Source: Boothiomyces macroporosus (taxonomy: Eukaryota; Chytridiomycota; Chytridiomycetes; Rhizophydiales; Terramycetaceae). Taken from it: 64,000 bases of DNA. Both the position numbers and the translations under genes were made by a program. Below the pieces are notes generated by a model that searched no databases, had not been told where the DNA came from, and was given only the letters and a program-made list of their open reading frames with translations. Numbering within the stretch: the first letter of the stretch is position 1; each line of letters begins with the position of its first letter. Shown here piece by piece: positions 45,735 to 56,547 of the stretch. Location of the stretch: positions 1 to 64,000 of the forward strand of contig JADGKB010000075.1 in NCBI GenBank assembly GCA_027604185.1, written 5' to 3'.

Positions 45735-48397
45735 TTATTTCGTATAGTCATATAGATCCAAGAATGAATCCGTCACAGAGTTCGCTGGCGGTTTCTCATT
45801 GACATTTATGGTGTCCAAAGCGTCTGCAAACCCAGATCCAAAATTGTCAAGGGAAATACTCAATTCCTTTTGTAGTTCACGCTGAGCATAGTTCTGTGAT
45901 TGTAACAGTGCTTGGATTTTGGAGTTTGAGGGTGGTGTTTGGGTATTTGGCATTTGAGGAATGTAAGGTGATAGCGAGACTGGCGTTCCTGACAACGGCG
46001 CTGGGGTCTTTGGTACTAGCTCAGTTTGAATCTTCAATGGTGTGTTTAAAGGATTCAATAATTTCTCTACTGCGGCACTGTCCAACAATTTCACCACTGT
46101 GATTTTAATGAATGGATTGACATAAGCATAACCAAGCTTGATTAATCGGAAAATACCTTTTGAATAAACAGCCGAAGGATTATTCTAGCTGCAGCCAGTC
46201 TGATTTCTCGTCTTTCGTGATACAATCCGTAGGCAAAGGGCAAGCATGAGCCATCAGATGAAGTCAAATATGAAAGAATTTCGACCAACTGGGCGTCAGA
46301 TGCTTCTTGGACAATTTGATCCAAAACCAAAAACGTTTTCATAAACTTGTCAGAGTTTGAGGAAGAAGGGAATTGCAAATCGTGAATTAGCGCTTGTACA
46401 TCAATATAGTAGAATAAGGATTTTCTAAATCTCATACCGCGCTAACGTTATACCCGATTACCTGTTTGAGATAATTGTAAGAGTTGGTGCGAATCCATCC
46501 TTCTGCCCTATTGGACCATATTGGTTGGAGTTCGTTCAATTTAGTATTAAGGGAGTATCTTCCAACCATTTCTACAAATCTTTCTACATATTGATACAGG
46601 ATTTGCCTGATGTGATTTTCTTCAACGTGTCTCTTGAGACCCTCAAACACCTAGCATTAATTGTAAATACCGATTGCACCAATTGCTCATCTTCCAAGCA
46701 AAATGGTGCTGTATCTGGAGAAACCTCTTTGGTGGAGTCTGTTTGCGCTTGTTTTATCAGCAGTGGGCTAATAGTCATCTTGCCAGTGTTCAAATTAATA
46801 CATAAATCCCACCATGCAGATTGTTCTTCAAACACAGGATTAGTCACTCCAGCAATAAAGCCAGGCTCTGATAAAAGAATTTCAATATTTGCCAAACTGG
46901 CGTATGGGTAGCACCTATTTACTACGCCAGGTAACAAGTCACCTCCAGAAGCCAATGCTATACAAGACAGAACGCAATTATTGACTTCTTTGCAAGGCTT
47001 TCCGTGACCGACAAATATAATTCTCTTTTCAGAAATCAAAGCAAATATCAGGATCAACAATGGGTGTGTGGTTGGCCCAACGTCCAAGTGGGGATGCCAG
47101 CAAAATGGCACGTTGTTTTTCGATCTGATACCCTGATTAACATTGCTAATCTGCATATTGCTGATTAAATTCATTAGGGAAACCATTGAAAACTAGTTTA
47201 AATTCAAATTACATCTCCAATTTCGCTTTCATACGCAACCATTGGCAATTTCAAAGGAAGAGTAACTCCGCTATACTTTATGGGAAGTTCAAATTCCAGC
47301 TGTGTATCTGTCAATTTCAGAGATGGATCTTTTGTTATTATCAAGTACCTTCTGGATCATAATAATCCAAGTTTGGCAAGATTTTACTAAAATCATTGTC
47401 TAAATGGGCAACTTTGTTTCTCAAAAATGATCTGATTGTTTTCCTTTCAGAAAATGTCAACATTGGTAGTTTCTGAAGCTCGAACGACTGTAGTGCTTCA
47501 TATACTTCTTTAAGAATCTCTAACGAGGGGTTGTTGAAGAATTTATCCAAAGCTAACAATATCACTGGCTGCGGTTAAATGTGGTTACTCTAAATACATG
47601 GACCCATGGTTTCCTAAATGCAATCGCAATAGACTTTAATCTAGCGCCTCTTCTTGCACCGGCTATTTGTCGCGTACCTACAATATTGAGGACATAGAGC
47701 AATGGAGGTGTTATACAGTAACTGTGGGCTAAGATTTCCAATTCTTGGTCAACCATAAGTACCTCGAGGAAATGTTTCATTTACTTTTTCAATTTTAGCA
47801 AACATTGTCAAGAATTCAGTGCAATAGACTCTGTCATCAACAGTCCCGAATCTTATGGCTAACATTCAATACCATAGTTACCAATCTGAGGGCTCAAAAG
47901 TGGAAATAACAGTAAATTAGTATCCGCATAGTGACAGACTTGATTCGATATTTGCCTTTTTAAAGATTAAATACCATGATTGAAGCAGCTCTCCTTTGGC
48001 ACACAATTTTAGCTGTGAACTAGTAAATTCGACAATTTGGTCCTCGTTATCCGAAACTGCACTCCATTCTGTGTGAGTTGAAGCCTACCTCCGTCATTGG
48101 TAAATACGGTTCCAGCGATTGATAACTTTAACTGTTTATTATCGATTAAGATTGAATTTGACCGCTTCATTGATCCCTTGTTAATAAGAAATACTTTTTT
48201 TCTGTTCAATAGGAAGAATGAATAATCCTCTTGGTGTAGGTGAGATCCTTCAGGAATCATTAGTTCCGCAAGTAACCTGATATTAGATTAGTTTGGAACC
48301 CGTAGTCCTCCGTTGGAATATTTTCCGGATACTGGAATGAAAAACTGGATCCTTTGTCGATATCAAACTCTGCTGCGAGTATGTACTCTATAGACAT
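45735..48397 (-). CDS. DENN-domain polarity protein, Afi1/MesA-like (SPA domain)
   Basis: Predicted 812 aa in twelve exons. The DENN/SPA core reads TTHPLLILIFALISEKRIIF, LSCIALASGGDLLPG and AGVTNPVFEEQSAWWDLCI, and upstream the docking region has GARRGARLKSIAIAFRKPW and KYSGVTLPLKLPMV. Afi1/MesA binds Arf3/Arf6 and marks polarity axes. Introns: 48277-48299 (23), 48069-48088 (20), 47956-47974 (19), 47859-47881 (23), 47744-47762 (19), 47569-47588, 47329-47348, 47193-47212, 46651-46670, 46442-46461 and 46137-46156 (all 20). Exon phases add up across all twelve exons. Read as raw DNA it looks like half a dozen unrelated ORFs. Confidence 0.86.
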
Positions 48398-48429
48398 TTT
48401 GAATTTGGAAAAAGTCTGTTTGCCACAAA

Positions 48430-50515
48430 ATGTCAATCTTGCAGTTTGAACCTTTCAGCTCCCAAATAGATGGAACTTTTTGGGAAAAGCTGGGAAAGCT
48501 AAAGATTGATTATTACAAGTTGGATGACAGTGAAAAGGAGATTTATGGATACTACCGCGGTGGTGAGAGGGCAAACGACTCAGTAACTGCTTTACCAGCA
48601 AGGCTATTCCTCTCATCAGGTTCGTTTGATAAGGAGCATGCTTCATTTTCAGTGGTTAGTCCTGGGATATTGAAAAACACAAACACGTTGAACGAATTCA
48701 AAGATCTGGACAAGAACGCATTTCTAAAGAACGCTTCTTCAAAGATTTGGGAAGCAATTAAAGATGGATCTGTGATTGATCAACCTCAACTACTAGTCCA
48801 ATTTGGATTGATCACATTTGCGGATCTGAAAAAGTACAAGTACTACTACTGGTTCAACTTTCCCTGTTTACTTCCAAAGAATCCATTCACGTACACCAAA
48901 TCTCAATACTTGCCGGAAATTTATTCTGAATCACAGTTGGATCAGCTCAAGCAGGCATTCCATGATTTTTATGACAAGGCGCCAAACTGCAATTTCTTTT
49001 TGTACAAATCAAATGGGCATGTATTTGGAAAGCTGAATGAATGGTCCACGTTTTGGTCAAATACAAAAGATGATCAAGTAAGTTGGATTAATCTAGATTA
49101 CAGTTGGTTTCGTTGACCCGTCAGCGTCTGACTTTCCTGGCTGGCCACTTCGAAATTTCTTGTTGGCACTCCAGCATATTTACAAGTTGAATCAAGTTAA
49201 AGTGTTATGTTACAGAGAATCGTTAAGATCACAATCGATCAATTCAAGTTTACTGATCCAAGTTAAAATGGCCCCAGGAATTATTGGTGCTTTATATTAA
49301 TTCTAGATTCATTTCCAGAGTTTATCGGATGGGAAAAGGGAGTCAAAGGACAACTCACTCCTAGAATGGCAAATTTAGCAGCATTAATGGATCCGAAACA
49401 GTACTTTTTGTTAATTCCAGGTTAGCTGACACTGCTGTTGATTTGAATTTAAAACTAATGAGATGGAGGATATTACCAGAATTACAATTAGAAAGCATTT
49501 CATCGAAAAAATGCCTATTATTGGGTGCTGGTACATTAGGTTGTTATGTAGCTAGGCTGTTAATGGTTTTTAAGTTTTAATACAGGCATGGGGCGTGAGA
49601 CACATCACATTTGTAGATAATGGAAAAGTATCTTACTCAAACCCAGTAAGACAGCCTTTGTTTACGTTTGAAGATTGCTTGGATGGTGGTTTACCAAAAG
49701 CAAAGGCAGCAGCAAAAAGACTGTCTGAAGTGTTTCCTGGTGTTAAAGCAGCAGGTTATGATGTTAGTATTCCAATGCCTGGCCATTTGGTCGATGCTGA
49801 AATCGTTACGAGAGCAAATGTCGAAAAATTGGAACAGATGGTTGAAGACCATGATGTTGTATTTTTGTTGACGGATTCACGAGAAAGCAGATGGCTGCCT
49901 ACTGTAATTGGGGCAAAGTATAAAAAGATTGTTATCAACACAGCTCTGGGATTTGATTCTTTTCTGGTGATGAGGCATGGAATGCGAGAAATTGGTGAAA
50001 ATGTTGATACACGGTTAGGGTGTTATTTCTGTAATGATGTTGTCGCACCAGTTGATGTAATTTGTGTTAATCATAGTCTCTCACCGATCGTACTTTGGAT
50101 CAGCAATGTACAGTAACTAGACCAGGGCTTTCAGCCGTAGCTGCTGGCTTGGCGGTAGAATTATTAGCATCTATATGCAATCATCCTGAAGGGTAATTTA
50201 TGCTAATATAGACCATGGGCACCTGCAGACCAGAATGTCAGTGTATCAGATAGTGCCAATTCAACAGTTCTAGGTGTCCTTCCGCATCAAATCAGAGGGT
50301 TCCTTTCACACTTTCAGAACCTTGTTCTGGTTGGAGCGGGCTATAATAAATGCTCCGCATGCTCAGACCCGGTGTTGCAGCAGTATGAACAAGATGGAAT
50401 AGACTTTTTGATAAAGGCAATGAAGGATTCAAACTACCTAGAAAAAGTAGCGGGCTTGGACCAAATGAAGATGGAAAGTGAAAATATCGATGTAGATTGG
50501 GATGAAGACATGTAA
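48430..50515 (+). CDS. ATG7: ubiquitin-like-activating enzyme ATG7
   Basis: Predicted 655 aa in seven exons. Motifs: [40 protein letters not shown], the nucleotide loop [57 protein letters not shown], the catalytic cysteine in [10 protein letters not shown] and [17 protein letters not shown]7 activates Atg8 and Atg12 for autophagy. Introns: 49078-49096 (19), 49287-49306 (20), 49401-49420 (20), 49566-49585 (20), 50057-50076 (20) and 50193-50211 (19). It starts 32 bp from the divergent Afi1-like gene. Confidence 0.95.
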
Positions 50516-50585
50516 TAAAGCCAATTTTTGACCTATTGTTCCCACCGGGTTTTTAAACTTTTTTCGTCTCAATTTTTTCCAACCT

Positions 50586-51098
50586 ATGAAATTCATTATA
50601 ATTGCAACGACAGTAACTGCTCAAATATGTGGGTCAGCAATCGCAGATCAAACGCTTGCCGAATGCCTCCGCAATTTCATCACTACTCCATCGGGGCAAG
50701 TCGGACCCGCAGATGTTCAAAATGCATGTTATTCGTTAACTCCCGGAAGTACACAATATTACAAATGTACTTGCCAGTTAGCCACTAAAGCAACGTATTG
50801 TTACAAATCATTCTGTCCCGGACCATTACTTGCAAATTCAGGTGTTGGATTGGCTGTACAACAGGATTGCCCAACATATTCATCTATGATTGCTGTTAAA
50901 CCTACCCAGGCTCCAGCAGTACCAACTACAGATGCACCAGCGCCATCTGCAACTGCAGGATCTAACAACCAAGTGATTGGGTCAGCCAACAACGGCACAA
51001 ATGCAAACGCTGGAGCTTATCCTACTATTCAGTCTTCGGCAATGCATTCCTCTGCTTCAGTAATACTTTTGGCAATTTTAGCTTTCGCTTTGAATTAA
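50586..51098 (+). CDS. CFEM-like cysteine-rich GPI-anchored surface protein, copy B
   Basis: Single exon, 170 aa. Signal peptide MKFIIIATTVTA, cysteine domain with CTCQLATKATYCYKSFCPG parallel to the CMC...GCYQTFCP of copy A, Ala/Pro/Thr-rich linker and a hydrophobic C-terminal end (ASVILLAILAFALN) for a GPI anchor. The two copies share the cysteine pattern but little else, so they diverged long before the pseudogene at 33380 arose. It lies just downstream of ATG7 with a stretch of T-rich DNA before the ATG. Confidence 0.7.
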   Translation: MKFIIIATTVTAQICGSAIADQTLAECLRNFITTPSGQVGPADVQNACYSLTPGSTQYYKCTCQLATKATYCYKSFCPGPLLANSGVGLAVQQDCPTYSSMIAVKPTQAPAVPTTDAPAPSATAGSNNQVIGSANNGTNANAGAYPTIQSSAMHSSASVILLAILAFALN

Positions 51099-51514
51099 TA
51101 CTTTAATAAACTGTTTCAATTTAGCTTTGGTGATCCGACTTTGGTATACAGTCTACCGTTATGGTATTTCGTCATGGTTCACATCAGTACAATAAACCAC
51201 AAGAACAACAGAGGGTAGAGAAACCCATCCACCACTCTTTAAGGAACAATCTGTTTAATGATAATGTGTTGGTTAAAAGTTTGCGAGTAGTGTATTTTAC
51301 TTGTGCAAATTACCATTTGCAGTGACCGCAATGCTTGAGCGAAAAGCAACTGAACCTGGCAATCGGTATATCGTAATCACAATATAAATACTGCCGAATT
51401 GATCATCATTTCATTCAAAACAAATTTGTGGTTGCATCGATACTAGTAGTTCTGTAGCAGGGTATGAAAGTTTAAAGGTCCGCGATTCTACCAATAAATT
51501 CAAGTTCTTTTTAT
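51099..51514. other. intergenic, CFEM-like copy B to Nup358-like gene
   Basis: About 415 bp between two convergent genes. No gene, repeat or RNA structure recognised. Confidence 0.45.
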
Positions 51515-53789
51515 TTATGCCTTCAGTTTTTCCAGGTTTTTCAGTAATCTTTGGCGTCGATCGACAGAGTCTAGATTGATGCCAATATCATTCCACCTTA
51601 CAGCACTGGGAGTTTGCATCACAAACATATTTGAGAGCAACGACTTGTTTGGAGTCGGGTGGTTTTTTAGAGAAATATCCTCCTCATCCTCAGTGTAATC
51701 AATTGTTGGGTATGGAGATGGTTTAGGAGAGGCCTTTTCCCCACTTGCAGACATACTACTGATCGCACTTTGCCCAAAAGAAAAGGATTCTGCTTCCACC
51801 ACACAGTGCGAAGCTTGAGGTGTAAACTTTACTGGTTCAATTCCTTTCTGCATTTGTTCCTTTAAGCGGGCTTTGGCGTCATCTATCTTTGGGGTACTTT
51901 GTTAGTTCAGTATTACTTTAATATTTCAGTCAAATTTCTCATAATTGGCGAAAATAGTTGGTATTTGGTGGTATTCTGGCCAAATTTACACAGCTCGAGA
52001 TACATTATAGCACTAGTGGAATATTTTTGCGAATAATACACATGCAAATCGTGGTAAAACATACCCAAGTATCCATACATTACATGCGGATTAGATCCCC
52101 TAATCTCATTCAACATTGGGGGGAATGTCTTGACACTAAACAATGTCTTGTACAATATGTTCCCCGGCACATCTGTTCCTTGAGTCGCAACGACATACTT
52201 CCAAAAGTTTGAAGCGTCCAAAGTTGGTTCCCAGTTTGATTTTAAGCAACACAGTAAAAATTCAGAAAAGGTTTTGGGTTCATGTACCTTTAGAATAGTT
52301 GCTTGTCTTTCAAGCAGTAATAGCGCAACAAATGATTCCAAATCTACCACTGAAACAGTTTTTTTCATATCAACTTGGTTTTTCCTCGGTGAATTGGGTT
52401 TGTATCGAAGAGGAATATTTGGAAACAATTTTTGTAACCATTTCCTAAGGTTTCCATTCAAGTAATTGAAAAATGCGAGGGAAACAATCGTTTTCAAGTT
52501 CCAAGGATTGCTTAGAATGAAAGCTTCGACAGTTTCATAGTAATTGTACTTTTGGAGTAGCTGCGATACATCTTTGGAAATCTTGGGATCCCATTTGCCA
52601 GTAACAATTCCAGATCTGATATCATAAGTCAGTTTTTCATTATAAACTAATTCATTCTTGAATATAGCATCGCAATCAACAGCAAGCAACAAATAGTAAA
52701 GGTTTTGAATGCACTCGACTACTCGATAGTCAGGAATAGTAGGAACATCTATTTTAATTTAAGATTACACTCTACACTGAATGAAAGAGATTCAATCACT
52801 TGCTTGATTTCAATGGGAGAATTCAATCCTGCCTGGATACCATGTAGCGCTTTAAATAGTTCCAATTTTGCTGTCATTTCCTGTCTAACATTCAATAGCA
52901 TGTGCAAATCGCCAGACATTTCAAGTGCGGCGATTTCACCTTCCAATTCTTTAATTGAATCTGCTACAAACCTAATTTAATCCCTCTAATACCATTTATC
53001 TCTAATTGACAACCGAGTTTGCTCGCCTTTAATTTTCAACGCAAGAACTTGGTTATCTTTGTCTGACTTGATCAACAAATGTGCCCGTTGTAACCAATCT
53101 TTATCGTCACGAAATATCTCGATATTTTTAGTGATATAAGTCACCAGCTGCCCGCCTTTTGCAAAATTGAGATAATTCAAATGCAATTCGGGGTGCTGGT
53201 AACTTTCTTTTTGATTGATTATTTGCGCGAATTCATCAACGATTCTATCATTGCTGAATTTTATTGCTGATAGTTGCATTAACCGGGTGAATATATGAAA
53301 TATTTGTGTAATTTTTCTACTCAGTTTGGTGATTTCTATAATTCCAACAGTCAATTCTGAAATATCTCTATATCCATTTGGAATATAACCTAATTCCGCA
53401 GCTTTACAGAGTATCTCGGCCCGTTGCAGCTCTAGCTGGACATCCTTGTTTACAGCAAACAGCCTACAATTAAAGCGAGATACTGCTTCTGTAACTCCAA
53501 CGCTTTTTCTATAGTTTCTCCAGTAATGTTTGATTGAGGATTAGAGTAAACATCCAGCAACAACGATTTCGCTTGATAATTATCCGGAAAGTGCTTTAAA
53601 TATTCTGTCAGGTGCTTTTCAGCTAACTGGTAATTCTTTTGGTTGAATTCCTTGATACCATGTGATAACAGTAAACCAGGAACCTGGATTAGTAGCAGTT
53701 ACTATTAATTGCTTTTTTCTTATTTGATCTGGGGTAAAAGGGATTTTTGTAGTTGGTTTTGGGGAAACGAGATTACTAAACAAAGACAT
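51515..53789 (-). CDS. RANBP2/Nup358 N-terminal-domain-like TPR nucleoporin
   Basis: Predicted 723 aa in six exons. The start MSLFSNLVSPKPTTKIPFTPDQIRK leads into helical TPR-like sequence (NYQLAEKHLTEYLKHFPDN). In the middle, NLRKWLQKLFPNIP ... SVVDLESFVALLLLERQ ... NFWKYVVATQGTDVPGNI matches in order the RANBP2 region GIRKWLKQLFHHLP ... CILDLEVFLLGVVYTS ... SWWDAVCTL...AVPGNV. The C-terminus is short (…TPSAVRWNDIG…NLEKLKA); Ran-binding, zinc-finger and E3 domains are absent. Introns: 53684-53702 (19), 53445-53467 (23), 52972-52992 (21), 52749-52768 (20) and 51897-51916 (20). The similarity is recalled, not computed. Confidence 0.55.
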
Positions 53790-53957
53790 GAAAAATTCAA
53801 AGTCACAATGTACGTTTATAGTTCCTCATTCCTACATGATACTCGTAAAGAAACTCACTGTAGATTGGGCACCGGGAATAAAAATAAAAAATCCATTCGC
53901 CTGTGCACTAGTATATTGAATCCTGTATTAATCAGTGCTTTATTCAGTACAAAACGC

Positions 53958-54381
53958 TTATTCATTTTCAGCAGTGCGGACACGTCCACCTGCATTGATG
54001 ACTTTAATATCAAGTTGTCTGGCACGTTCAATGATAGCAATACGGTTCTTTGAAGATACATTGTGAGCGATTTCAGCAGAGTAAACACGGTTGTGCATCA
54101 ACAATAATTCCAATTCATTCTTGTTTCTAATCAAGAATTTCTTGAATCCATCTGGCAAAACATGACGGGTCTTTGAATTAGATCCATAACCAATTTTTGG
54201 CATAGCGATTTGTCCCTTGAAACGACGACGAACTCTGTTATCAATACCCTTTGGTTTTCTCCATGAAGCCTAATTGTTATTTTGAATTTACATCAAGTTT
54301 AGCGTATCTGTCACTTTGATGGCGAGCAAACTTCTTGGTTCTCTTTTTGATAATGTCGACTTTCTTTAATGGAGCTGGCAT
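53958..54381 (-). CDS. RPL32: large-subunit ribosomal protein eL32
   Basis: Predicted 133 aa in two exons. The start [20 protein letters not shown], then [39 protein letters not shown] and [18 protein letters not shown], match eL32 throughout. The 22-nt intron 54270-54291 lies between KLDA and SWRKPKG. Upstream, at about 54395-54420, is a long T/A run (CTTTTTTTTTTCAAG) resembling the recurrent promoter element. The ORF that crosses the stop on this strand is read-through noise. Confidence 0.96.
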
Positions 54382-55235
54382 TTGAAATGTAAAGTTTTCA
54401 CTGTTGAACTTTTTTTTTTCAAGAAGCCACACTTTCGGAGAATAATAACCCTAACCCTAGAAACCAAGTCAGCAGAAAAAAAATGAAACTATGCCAGAGT
54501 GTGAAATGAGTTTCGGTTTGAAAAAGTTTGAACTTTCAAAGCGGATGCTCCCTTTACAATATTTTGAGTTTATTTAATTGTTCTATCAGTTGATGATAGT
54601 GATATTATTCCACTATTCTTGGTAATGAATAGCTGATTAGCTCTTGTGATAGTATTCAGCCGTCCTCTTGTGATAGTATTCAACCATCATCTTGTGATAG
54701 TATTCAGCCGTCCTCTTGTGATAGTATTCAACCATCATCTTGTGATAGTATTCAACCATCATCTTGTGATGGTATTCAACCGTCCTCTTGTGATAACTAA
54801 AATTTCACTATTTCTGAATGTGCTCAGAGATGAGACTTAAACATAGGTAACTCAGAGTTCTAAAAGTTGGATATGGCATGGAGTCTCTACAGTTTTTCCA
54901 GAGGTTAATTAATTCTTCCAGCAGATCGGGCCATCAACACACGAGATTTACAAAATATCAATCAAAATAGACGCAATTCAAAGCAAATTATTAAAGATGC
55001 TAACGAAATATTCCTTTTTAGCAACGAGACCATGTGGGTAGAGTATTAAAATCAAAGAGATTTAGTCTTGTGATGTCAACAGAGGTTGTGTAGGTCTCGA
55101 GCCTTCAATAATAAACTATTGATCTGTGGTCAATGGAAAAACTAGTTCCGATCCTCTTTCGGTGAAAATCGAGTTTCGGACGGGCATCATGACTTCCAAT
55201 TCAGGAAGATAGCACAATGGAAAAACTCAAACGAG
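54382..55235. other. intergenic region with minisatellite and telomere-like motif
   Basis: About 850 bp between eL32 and the fasciclin gene. It holds a two-copy CCCTAA-like telomeric word at about 54448 (AACCCTAACCCTAG), the 24-bp minisatellite at 54642-54795 and two copies of CAATGGAAAAACT near 55130 and 55215. No gene is recognised; the ORF over the minisatellite is repeat-derived. Confidence 0.5.
54642..54795. repeat. 24-bp minisatellite, about 6.4 copies
   Basis: Unit: TCTTGTGATAGTATTCAACC plus four bases, alternating between two variants (CAGCCGTCC and CAACCATCA ends) in the order A-B-A-B-B-A'-partial, where A' carries GATGG for GATAG. The 24-bp unit is a multiple of three, so an open frame (LVIVFNHH-type) runs through it, but nothing suggests it is translated. 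The alternating variants point to duplications of a 48-bp unit. Confidence 0.85.
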
Positions 55236-55244
55236 TATAAAAAG
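55236..55244 (+). promoter_or_regulatory. TATA box of the fasciclin gene
   Basis: TATAAAAAG lies 26 bp upstream of the chosen ATG (55270) in a position suited to a very short leader. Most housekeeping genes here show no TATA box but an AT-rich GAAAAAGTTT element instead, so this could mark regulated, strongly expressed genes. Confidence 0.5.
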
Positions 55245-55269
55245 ACCATAGATGTTTCTTCATTATCAA

Positions 55270-56295
55270 ATGAAATTCGCTCTCTTTGCCCTAGCTTCTT
55301 CAGTCTTCTCTCAAACTGCTCTCCAAGTTGTTCTATCCAGTGATGTGCACAAAACTTTGGCCAGTCTTGCTACGCCAAAGGTAGTTCAAGTACTGAACTC
55401 TACTGGCCCATTGACCTTGTTTGCGCCAACTGATGCTGCCTTTGCTAAACTCTCCCCGGATACTCTTGCTGCCGTGAAAGCAGACAGCAACCTTTTGGAA
55501 TCCATCTTGACTTATCACGTCATCCCTGGTGTAGCTTACGATCCTGCTCAAGTAAAAGATGCAGATACATTCGCTGCTACTGCCCAAGGCGAAACCATTG
55601 AAGCTGTCAAGGCCAACGGAGGAGTAACTCTTCAATACGGTATCAACACCAGCTCATCTGTTACTGCTTCAGGTAAATAATTCTTGACAATAGTCAAAGC
55701 ATCCAACGGCATTGTCCACGTTGTCGACACCGTCTTGATTCCTCCAACCACCACCAGTAAAACTGCCGTTGCAGCTAAATTGAATGATTTGGTTTCTGCA
55801 CTACAAAAAGTTGGATTGGTCAGCGCTGTTGACACCACTCCAGGAATTACGGTCTTTGCACCTCTTGATTCTGCATTCGATAAATTGAACGCCTTTGCCA
55901 AAGCTAATGGTCTCACCATCACCGACGATTTGCTAAAGACTGTTCTATTGACTCATGTCGTAAACAAAGTCATTTACTCCAAAGACATTGTTGCTGCTGG
56001 CCAGGCTACCGTCAAAGCCCTTTCTGGAGCACCAGTCACTGCTACGTACAAGAACAATGCTGTTACCGTCTCCGGAGAAGGAAGCATTGCTCCTGCAAAT
56101 GTTGTTGTAGCTGATGTTTTGATTGCCAATGGTGTTGTTCATGTCATTGACCAAGTCATCTTGCCATCTTTGAAATCATCCACCCCAGCAGCTACCACTC
56201 AAGCCCCAGCAGCAGCATCCAGTGTTTTGAGCTCTGCATCTACCTTACAAAAGTTTTTGTTCATTGCTGCTGGTGCATTCATGGTATTGGCTTGA
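55270..56295 (+). CDS. secreted/GPI-anchored fasciclin protein (two FAS1 domains)
   Basis: Predicted 334 aa in two exons (intron 55673-55693, 21 nt, joining TAS to VKASNGIVHVVD). Signal peptide MKFALFALASSVFSQ, then two FAS1 repeats, each with the H1 TLFAPTDAAF or TVFAPLDSAF and the H2 VHVVDTVL or VHVIDQVI boxes. An Ala/Ser/Thr-rich stalk and hydrophobic C-terminus (FLFIAAGAFMVLA) suggest GPI attachment. Start chosen at the ATG opening the signal peptide rather than 18 bp upstream. Codons are strongly C-ending, unlike the neighbours, which suggests high expression. Confidence 0.9.
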
Positions 56296-56547
56296 ATTTC
56301 CTCAATAAATAAACGTACATTTTAAAATTACTACATAATATAATCCCTTAGATATTCGTTCTTTTTTTTTCTTGCACTAGAACTTTGTGCACGCTATTAT
56401 CAAGCTTGACTTGCAATGATTCGATAATATATTGTACTTATATTGCCCTTGAGTAAATCCATTGAAACGGAAAAACATGAATCATGTGATTTCCCACTTT
56501 TGCTATCTTGTTACTTTAAAATCAATAAACCATTCATTCTTTTAGCT

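Noticed and set aside
54440..54460. Chromosome end or telomere junction
   Set aside because: Only two hexamer copies of CCCTAA occur and genes continue on both sides, so it is at most an interstitial word.
54646..54840. 64-aa ORF with repeated LVIVFNHH units
   Set aside because: It is a direct translation of the 24-bp minisatellite, with no start context or splice support.
55020..55110. Possible tRNA pseudogene (GGTCTCGAGCC near 55097)
   Set aside because: The T-loop word deviates from TTCRA, stems do not pair over the usual lengths and no anticodon arm is formed.
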